Below, piece after piece: positions 46,201 through 56,865 of a stretch of DNA of 64,000 bases (positions are counted from its first letter, which is position 1; every line of letters begins with the position of its first letter). The notes under the pieces are model-generated. The model had not been told where the DNA came from. It made no database searches and worked only from the letters and a program-made list of their open reading frames with translations. The stretch comes from Cristatella mucedo (lineage: Eukaryota; Bryozoa; Phylactolaemata; Cristatellidae): the NCBI GenBank assembly GCA_009760855.2, contig WPIO01000059.1, forward strand, positions 2,336,001-2,400,000, written 5' to 3'. The translations under genes and the position numbers were made by a program.

Positions 46201-49200
46201 CGTGGCCTCATGTCCTGTCACATTTGTAAAGCGCGTAATTATACATCGCGTTCTCTTATCATGCTGTAAAAATGAATTGCACTTTTTATATTATGCAAGT
46301 GCGGTGTTTAATTTATCAAACAGCAAAAATTCCATATGATTTTGAAAAATTCCCCAATCATGACAAATTTCGCTATACCTGCGTTACGCTGTCACTGCGG
46401 TTACAAAATTACCGCGTCGGTGCTATTGGCTCGGGAAGGAGACGATGACGCGGCAGTCGGCCGATCGCATTTGCAAATTTGCAGATCCGATACAATAAGC
46501 GCTGTGCGAAGTCACTCCTACGAAGGCTACGGGCTCACTAGGTCGCCGTTTACGGTACAGTTTGCGGCGAAAACAAATCTTGGTAAGTACGCGCGCTGAC
46601 GAGGCGATGGATCTGCAAGCTGCCATCTTGCAGCTTACGTCTGCGTTGTGGTATCATAGCAAACCTTCAAGCTTTGTTGAACGCGCCATCAAGCGCTGAC
46701 AAGATGGCAGCGATGCTTTCGCGGAAAGCGAACTTCGTCTCCTCGGCTCAACGGAAGCGGAAGCGGAGCTCGACTCAGCGGAAGCGGAGCGAGCTTCTCA
46801 TCTCGCCACTCGCAGTTACTGATTGGCTGATTTAGCAGCCACTTTTTGTATTGCGACAGAAGAGTTTCATCGGCTGCTGTCACCGCCGCTTGCAGCGGCA
46901 ATAAAGGATCGCCCACCGCATACTGCGAAACCATGACCTCAGAACCGAGGTCGTGAAGAGCAACCACCTTAGCTAGTGTGCTATCACGGCTTGGCCTTTT
47001 ATTCCGTTTCCTCTCTTGATCCTTGACCCTCACCGTTACCTTATGTCTTTATTATGCAAGTCCCCGCTGTGCACAGGTCTGCAGCCAAGGTCAAGGTTCG
47101 ACCATCCATCGCCAAGTCCTGGCTACGTCACTCAGTAGCCCATGGCCGCCTAGTTATACGCCTCGCTATATCGCTACTAGATCGAAATTTTGCAGCCCAG
47201 CTGAATTGCTTTTACTAATTTTCACTCTTATAACCCTCCAGCTGCGACTACATGAGGTACTTCCGGTTTCTGCTGATTTTCTTGATGAAACCCTGCATAG
47301 GCGGTGCGATTTCTTTTTCTAAGGCGCTCGCCAAAGTTCGAGATAAGCAAGCGCGATGGCGCATGGTCTGCCCCTTGCGTTCGACGCTTGTCATTCTCGT
47401 TACGTAGTCGTCCTGGTCTACTTTATTCTGCCAATCCGTAACACTACAACGGAAAGCACATTCCACAATCCAGGACTCGATCGCAAGGACTTGCTTTTTA
47501 TCACGCGAGTGCTATCGCGAAACGCTTTCGCGGCGGCGGAATACTATTGGCTGTTGCGTTTGGCGGCTCTTCCCGCGTATTATTAGCTTACAGGAGCGCC
47601 CGAGGATATGCAATCGCTGGCGCTCGTATAAACGCCGCCGCGAAGTTCTGTCACCGTAGCCTTAATACGAGCGGATCCTTAAAATGAACGCCGGCGATTA
47701 GCCAGGCGGAGGAGGCGGGTGCGGCGGCGGCGATGGGACTCGTTCTAGTGGGAAGCGGGAGCGTAGCGAGCACGTGGTGTAGCTAGGCGCTGGTAGGAGG
47801 CACGTGGTGTAGCTAGGCGCTGGTAGGAGGCACGTGGTGTAGCTAGGCGCTGGTAGGCTGCAGGACCCCGTCAAGCGCGGTGGAAAGGGCACATCTCAGC
47901 GATCGACAGGCTTCTGCCGCGATGGAGAAGCAAGCTAATTGAAAGGGTTCGCGAAATTCCTGTGCCCGTGCAGCCCGCGCTTCCGCTCAGGTCGAGTCGC
48001 GATCGCCGACTTCCGCCTCGCACTGACCGCCGTGCCGACTTCCGCCTCGCACTGACTGACTGCGCAGGCTGTTAGCTTAGTGCAAATTAAAAACGTGCGA
48101 CCGAGCTATAGAGTGCACCGCGCACGGCGGCCAAGCCAAGACCTTTGCAATGCGTACGTACAGAATTCGTAGAGCGGTCGGTACGAGCTGCTTTCATTGA
48201 GAAAGAACGAGCCTCCTCCCTAGCTTAAGGTCACTCGAGTTGCTCCCATGACGCAGTTTTTCGCATAAGAAGATTCAGGTAAGAATGCTATTAGTTAGTA
48301 CGTCACAAATGCGTAAGCTCCGGATTCTGCGTAAGCTCCGTACGTCGCGAGCGGCGCATTCTGTGAGCTTCGGGATGTGGCCATATTGCCGCAGAGCCTG
48401 AGCACTGGTTCGCTGCTTGATGAGTGCTCCACTGACGACTTTACGCCTGCGTTTTAGGGAATTTCAATTTCGCTATAATGGCCGTTCATCTCAAACCTAG
48501 CAAGGTTGTTGACGAAGCGAACCGTCTAGTTAATGCGTACGACGACGCGAGGAATCGTAGATTTCAGGTAACGCCTTTTCCTCTTTATTTTATTTGGTCG
48601 CCTACTCTTCCACTCAAACTCTTCCATTACTGTTGTGTGAGACTCGTAAATCAAATATGAAAGGATAAAAACGGTTTGAATTGTATCGCTGCCTTTGCTT
48701 AAAGAAAACGTCTACGGCCATTGCCGTGGTCTGCAACCTTCATTGTCATGACAAGTGAAGCGGAAAGCGGTGTCACTTTACGTCTCCGTAAAGTGATACC
48801 TGAGCGGCCATGCTCAAAGCCGTCGTTCGAGCGAAGTGGCGAGTGAGGCAGTAAATCAAAGGGGGCAAAGTGACGAGGCATAAAGTGAATCAAAGGGGGC
48901 AAAGTGACGAGGCATAAAGTGAAACAAATTTAGTGGATGAAATTGGAGACGAGCTACAACGAATTGATTCTAGCACTAACTTTTAAAGTAATACTTACAG
49001 TGTTCAATTTCAGGGAAAGGATTGCCGGGTGCTGAATGTAGCTCTTTGAAAGAAATTCTGAGAATTTATTTGAATTACATGGCTCACTCAAAACCTTTCT
49101 GTGAGCCCATACCAACCCTCCCGGGGCGACGTACACGAGCAGCTGCTAAAGCAGAGCAAGTCGCTGCCGCTGCCCGGCACTCTGTCTGTCTGTGCACATC

Positions 49201-49686
49201 TCCATGTTTTAATGTGTCATCCTGTTGTAGCACATAATCGTAGCGGGTGATTTTAACGCTGCCGGTACATACGTGAATGCCGACGGATGGCTGAAAATGA
49301 ATCTTTGCCAAGAAGACCGTTTTACGTGGCTAATCGGCCATACAGCTCAAACGTCGGTGAAATACCCGTACGCTTACGACAGGTAAGTACCTGGTAGCTT
49401 TGCTATTAAAATAGGACTATTGTACTCAGATACACTCTCCACCGAATAGTTTCTCGTTCCGCGCGTCTATTCTGGCCAACGGGTCGCCGACATTATCCGT
49501 ACAACGTATGCACGAAAATTTAAAACAAAAATGAGTTTCTACCCTAATTATCTGTCAATCCACTCCATTTAGCAAGTAAGGAGAGGTGTGGCTGTGACCG
49601 TACGCACTATTCCGCGGCAATGACTAAAATTTGAGTGGCGGAAGGCCAGAGAGAGAGAGAGAGAAAGAGAGAGAGCGAGAGAGAGA

Positions 49687-49768
<82 letters not shown>

Positions 49769-49787
49769 GAAAGAGAGAGAAAGAGAG

Positions 49788-49835
<48 letters not shown>

Positions 49836-52800
49836 GGGGAGGGAGGGAGGGAGGGAGGGAGGGAGGGAGGAAGATAGATCAAGAGAAGAGAAAGAGTGCG
49901 AGAGAGAGAGAAGGGGGGAAGTAATCCGGAAGAAAGGCGACTGCCAAGGAGAAAGCAAAATTAAGTGAAATGTATGCACTATAGTATAGCGCATATATTT
50001 CACTCTACCGTATAGTGACTCTACAGTACAGCAATACGTGGACTGCATCGCTAACATGCGGTACATTGATGCATTCCATAGCTGAGACGACTGCCTCATG
50101 AAGCATGCATAATTGTCTGACCAGGACATTTTATCTGTGAGCATTTAACTTGCGGTCAAACAATAGTAATACTAGGTCGTCTTAAAGGGCCACAAGGAGG
50201 GCTCAATGTCAATATAGGTCTTGTATAACTCGTTGCAAGACAACCAATAACCAAGGTTTAATGAGCTGCAACATCTCAGGAATAAATAAGCATGCAAAAC
50301 ACGAAGCAGCAGCACTATTGTGCTTAGGCTTAGTGCATGCCTAGCCATGTGAGCCAGCCCACGAGAAGCCACTCGTAGCCACTTAGTAGGATCCCTAGTT
50401 AATGATATGCATTAAAACATGTACAAGTTAACGCGAAAAGCACTCTGAAACAGAAAAGATTGATTCAAAGATTGATCCAAAATATCTCAATTTCGAGCGA
50501 GGATCGGCGAGACAAGCGGAAGCCGAGGATCAAGCGTCGCTCGTATTGCTGGGAGCTCTGGGAGCTCTGGGAGCTCTGGGAGGAGCTCTGGGCGCTCTGG
50601 GAGCTCTGGGAGGAGCTCTGGGAGGAGCTCTGGGAGCTCTGGGAGGAGCTCTGGGAGCTCTGGGAGGAGCTCTGGGAGCTCTGGGAGATCTGGGAGCTCT
50701 GGGAGCTCTGGAAGCTCTGGGAGCTCTGGGAGCTCTGGGAGCTCTGGGAGCTCTGGGAGCTCTGGGAGCTCTGGGAGGAGCTCTGGGAGATCTGGGAGCT
50801 CTGGGAGCTCTGGAAGCTCTGGGAGCTCTGGGAGCTCTGGGAGCTCTGGGAGGAGCTCTGGGAGGAGCTCTTGGAGCTCTGGGAGGAGCTCTGGGAGGAG
50901 CTCTGGGAGCTCTGGGAGCTTGGTTAAGTCTTGCTGGTACGAGCGAGTCACTCGACCTGCTAGCGACGACCTTGATGAGCTCGAAGTCTGCTCCATTCTT
51001 GATAATAATAGACGCTTTTACAGCATCGTAAGGGATCTAAATCTCATTCTAGACACTTTACGTAGGCTGGAACGTAGTATTGTAATTGGTTTGTGATAAC
51101 GGTCACTGCGTCAGCACCCATAACCATGGGTGCTGAATATGCATGGCCTAATGAGTATGTACATGTATGAAGTAGCATCAAACGATATGAAAGCGAGTTC
51201 ACCGTACCGACTGCCTCAGACGAATTCCATATGTCTTGTGACAATAGCCCGTATGTGCCATGACAATAACCCACAGAGCTTTGAAAGACTTTCAGCCTCA
51301 CTTATTGCAAAGGTGAACCTAATATTAGCGAATATCCAAACCTTTCTACTCTGCCTTTCAGAAAAAAAAAGAAATTTCATGTATCGTTTCTTAATTTCTA
51401 AAGCACCAGCGATATAACGAACTGTTTCAAAGAATGTATGATCTCAGGCTGCGTCTGCAAAACAGCTTACATGCACAACCAGGGGAGGATTTTCATCTAG
51501 GGGGCAAGACCTGCAAAATATGCATGCAAGCGGGGCTAGACCTGCGATTAAGGAAATATTATAGTTTATGCTCATAGCTGTAGTCGATCTTTCGGTAGCT
51601 TTTGATACTATCGATCACGAAATTCTTCTAGAGCGCCTGTCATCTCGCCTGGGCATCACTGGCACTGCTCTGCAATGGTTCAGGTCCGATCTCAGTGGAA
51701 GACTCCAGAGTATCGACGTTAATGGACGAAGATCATCCGAGGAACCTCTGAAATATGGAGTACCACAGGGCTCCGTGCTTGGTCCGGTTCTTTTCACGGT
51801 TTATACTCTCCCTCTTGCTGATGTGATTGCCAAGCACAATCTAGGCTTTCACTTCTATGCGGATGACACTCAGTTGTACCTTTGCTTTGATCCCTCCCAG
51901 CCCTTGAACACCTCAAATTCTCTCAACTCACTTGCTGCTTGTATTGAGGACATCCGCACATGGATGGCAGCCAATTTTCTAAAAACTAAACGATGATAGC
52001 ACTAACTTACTAGTTCAGCGAAAACCAAGTGTGATTCACAAATTGGAAAGGCTGACGCTCAAAATTGGCTCTGCCAGAATATGTCCTGTTGAATCAGCTC
52101 GAAATCTAGGTGTCGTGTTCCAAAGCGACCTCTCGTTAGACGACTATATCAGCTCCACAGTCAAATCTGCCAATTTTCAGCTTCATAACATTGCTAAAAT
52201 TCGGGCTTGTTTTGATAAGGATACGACGTCCAAGTTGGTCCATGCATTCGTGACATCCCGTCTCGACTTATGCAACTCACTGCTTACTGGCCTACCGGCA
52301 TGTGCGATCAGGCGATTGCAGCTGGTGCAAAACTCCGCAGCTAGGCTTGTCTGTCGTGAGCGTCGCAGTTACCATATTACTCCACTTCTCGCCGACCTGC
52401 ACTGGCTACCAGTCAAGCAACGGATTGACTTTAAGGTTTTGTCACTCACTTTTAGGTCACTTCATTCTTTGGCTCCAGCGTATCTCTCAGATATACTCCC
52501 CCATTAGGCCAAGCATCGTACCACCCACTTTTCGGAATCCAACAGTCTAGAAAATACCTCGTACAAACCTTAAATCCTTTGGAGACCGTGCATTTAGTTC
52601 GTATGCTCCCAAAGCCTGGAACTCCCTCCCGACTTGCGTCAGAACATCCCCTGACCTGACCACATTTAAAAGAAACTTAAAAACACACCTATTTAGGACA
52701 GAATTTAGTGGGTTCCTGTGATTCGTCCTCGATGTGCTTATGCGTGCTGACACTGTGCATGCTGCCACTAGCCACATTTGCATGCTGACCCTGTGCATGT

Positions 52801-55800
52801 CACTCCTAACCATGTAATTCATTTGGTTTGTTTATCAAGCATGATATTACTCACCATTCAATTGCATTTCCCTTTGCAGCAAATGTAAAGTACCTAGGAA
52901 GAGATTGAGTTCTCTGAGGGCGCTTTATCAAGTGCATTATTATTATTATTATTAGTCGACTTGAACTGGGCGGTTGCTCATCGAGTGGAATTAATGTCAT
53001 TGTTGATGGTTGGGGTGGAGAAATAGGTGGTGGCCTTGGAAGCTGCTCAGCAGTTCGGGGGAAGTACCGCTCTGAAACCTGTGCGGGGGGGGGGGTAAGT
53101 ACCTATCTGCAACCTGTGTGGCGGAAGTACCTCTCTGCTCTGGCTCCGCCACTGCGTGCAGTCATGCAAGGAAACGGAAACGTAGACAATTGTCCGAAAC
53201 GCGATTTGTTGTAGATAACTAGTACTACGATCCCCGTTGATTTAGTAGCGTCTGCATGCCAAGTCATTGGCTGGCATAATTTAGAAGATTTACCAGAGCA
53301 TGCTCAGATGCCAATAGGGTCCGGTTTAATCGAGTTGTGCATTCGCCTACCCGTCTTCTACACGGAAGCTGCACCGAACCTGTGTCCGCGAGGCCAAGGC
53401 ATCAAGAAGCTTTACTCAAAACTTAATGATTGCCATCTAGAAGTCGTGCTTCAGTAGAAGTAAAGCGAACCGTTTGAGAAATTTTAAAGTATGTCGTGCT
53501 AATTGAACCAACATTAAAGGAAATTGGTTTGTATTAACAAAGGTCGCTGCATTGGCGGCATTTGTTTGGCCGAAAGCTACTTGTTGCCTGATTGGTTACC
53601 CCGCAGAGAGCTAATCATTGCCTGATTGGTCGCCTTGCAGAGAGCTAATCATTGCCTGATTAGTCGCCTTGCAGAGAGCTAATCATTCATTGCCTGATTG
53701 GTCGCCTTTCAGATTCGTGACTGACGAAGAGACGAGCTGCCACGTCGTTCAGGGAAGCGCCCAGCCTTATATTTACGACAGAGACATTCGGTTGATGAGC
53801 TCGGTGAGTTGTTCCTCCGGATGCGTTGACTTAGGCACATTTTTTAAATCTGTGATGCAGGGCTTCTTGATCTGCACCCAGACTCGACCGACAGCCTCGA
53901 CACCCTCACTGATGCAGTGAACGCGGCACTTAGGAGTGCTCTTAACAAGCATGCTCCCGTTGATTCTGTCCGTGTACAGAGTAGCGGAGAGTCCTTTCAA
54001 ATTACTAAGAAACTTCAAAAGAGGCACCCTGTCAAGCGCAGGCTTGAGCATCGTTTTAAGAAATCTGGGTCTGGTACAGATCGAGTCAATTTCAGAGACT
54101 TTAGAGAGTCAATTTCAGAGAATTTAAAAGAGTCCCTTCGAGTTTACAACCGGAAGCTTAAAGGGGCTTCTTTTTCACTCGAAAACTAAAATCCCGCCAG
54201 TCAGAGCCAAAACAGATTTCTAAGACGGTAAATAATTTACTGGCCAATGCTGAGAGATCCAACTCCCCAGATATTAACGGCTCAGGCGAAACGTTTTTAA
54301 CATTCTCTACTGAAAACATTGTGCAAATTTGTGACTCCATAAAGCCCCCCCCGCCCGAGCAAAGCAATTATGGAATCGCAACCTGTGACCCTTCTTTAAA
54401 AATTTCCGAAGTTTGTGCATGCGATGTGGCTACAGTAATAAGGTCTAGTGAAAAGCGCTCGTCTCCTGAAGACCCGATACCATCATCTCTGTTGTCTTCA
54501 CTGTCAGACCAGCTTAGCTCTGCCATAACCGAGACTTTTAATGCTTTTTTGGAAAAAAGGGTCGTATCCAAGTCCTTTAAATCAGCAATCGTTAGACCGG
54601 TACTTTAAAACCTGGTTTAGATATAGAGGTCCCTGCAAACGATCCTCTAGTTTCCCTGGTTTCTTTTGTGTCAAAGATTTTTGAAAAAAATTGTCGCTAA
54701 GCAGCTGGTAGCCGCACTTTGAAAAGAATGAATGTCAGAAAAATTTCAATCGGGGTTCAAGAGACTGCACTCCACTGAAACTGTTCTCCTCCGTGTTAAT
54801 TACGACATTCTATTTGGCAACAATGACGGAAATGTCACTGCTCCAGCTCTGCTAGATCTATCAGCTGCCTTCGATACCATTGATCACGATGTCTTAGTTG
54901 AACGATTGAGATCAACGATCGGTTTTGCAGATGAAGCAGATGGTGTGGTCTAAATCGTCCTCGCCTGATCGTGTTAAATCCATATCGTGCGGCGGTTAGG
55001 TCTCATCCACGAAACCGGATACTTGGGAGTTTCTCAAGGGTCCGTCCTCGGTCCCTTGATGTTCTTCATTTATACCTCATCCTCTGGGAAAAGTGATTAA
55101 GGCCCATGGAATAGGGTATCACTTTTATGCTGACGATACTCAGATGTATTTGTCATTCAAACAGTCGGAATCTGCTGCAGCAACTGATAAACTGAATGCT
55201 TGCCTTGCCGACATTCGATCCTAAGCGTAAGGCTGGATTAAAAGGCTTTGCTCTTCTAATAGGTGATGTTGTTGTGCGACCATCACCACGTGCTCGAATA
55301 TTAGGTGTCGTTTTCGACAGCTGCCTAAATTGTAAAGCTTCATTCAGAAGACTGCTTATACAGCTAGCCATCACGTCCGATCCCTGTCTAAGATTAGGAG
55401 CTGTCTTCCACGGAGGCTTGCAAACCATTTAACCAGCTCCTTAGTTCTGTCTCGGCTTGATTATTGTAATTTCCTTTTTGACTGGGCTACCAAAAAAAGC
55501 AACTAGGCCGCTGCAACTGGCTCTGAACATGGCTGCAAGGTTAGTTTTCAAGTCCCAGAGGTTTGAGCACGTGTCTCCTTTGCTAAAAGAGCTAGGATGG
55601 GTGCCGGTTGATCAGCAGATACAGAGCAAAGTTCTTAGGCTGACCTACAAGGCCCACCACGGCTTGGCTCCTTCGTACATAGCTGAACTGCTGCACCAGC
55701 TTCACCAGTCTCCTCGTGCCCTCAGGTCCTGTGTGGACAATAAATTAGCTGTTCCATTCCTCCACTTAAAGACCGTTGGCGACAGAAGCTTTAGCTCTGC

Positions 55801-56234
55801 CGGTCCCAGACTGTGAAACTCGCTTCCATGATTCTTACGCGACGACAACTACTCTCCAGCTGCCGACTATGGCTCATCCTTTCTAGCATTCCTGATCTGC
55901 TACTTCCACGCTAGTCAATACCTCAGCTACTTTCCTGACTCTGCTATGCTTCCCACTTTCTCTTTGTTGCGTGAGACGAAGTCCGTTGGCTTGTGAATGC
56001 TTGCCGAAAGCCGCTCAGGCTGTGAGTGTGCTATACAAAACTCTCCTGCGTAACACCCACATAATCTTGGTGGCTTTGCGGAGTTACAGACGGAGATACA
56101 TTATATTAGAAAATATTCACATGACCATCATGTCTCTGCTCTCTTTTTAATCTTTCTCACATCAAAATAAATGTTAAATCTGAACATTTATTCAGGGAAC
56201 TGTATTGTAGCTATAGGTCACAGGCAATTAACGC

Positions 56235-56269
<35 letters not shown>

Positions 56270-56821
56270 CATGCATCGATATATAGATGAATATACACAT
56301 AGACACATACGTAGCCTCGAGTCTTACAAAAGTACTCTCTGAAAAGTTATCAAGCCTTCATGGGTATGTAGTTAGCTTTCTTTACGGAAAACATTTAGAT
56401 CCACTTGTATACCGACATATAAATTAAAATTGTTAATTATTGTTGACTTTTAATCACCGTGCTGGTCACAAAGGTAAAGACTGGGGGGGGACTAACAGCT
56501 GTTTTCTATACTTCAGAAGCATAAACAATTAGGAAACAGTACTTTATACCTAGTAACAATAACTTGTTCATATACTGCTATAAGAGTTAGAACTGGCCTG
56601 CCATGATCTAACAACTCTGCAATAGTTAAGGAATTTGTAGTAAATAATAGTGATAACATTATTATCAAGGCATCTTCAGAAACCCCTAAGAGAACTAATT
56701 ATCTATATAGACAGTTAATATCAACTGAAAATGAAGCATATCAATTGATAAGTGATGATAACAAGCGCTATTCCAGTACACTTCAGCAAAAACGTAGGTA
56801 CAGGCACGGATACCTAGAGGT

Positions 56822-56865
<44 letters not shown>

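Noticed and set aside
47356-47586. 76-codon ORF (FHNPGLDRKDLLFIT region) as a DNase I exon
   Set aside because: Exons 4 and 5 join in phase without it and the family has no matching segment at this point.
50460-51031. Trp-Glu-Leu and Gly-Ala-Leu repeat proteins
   Set aside because: Generated by 9/12 bp minisatellite units; located in a DNase I intron.
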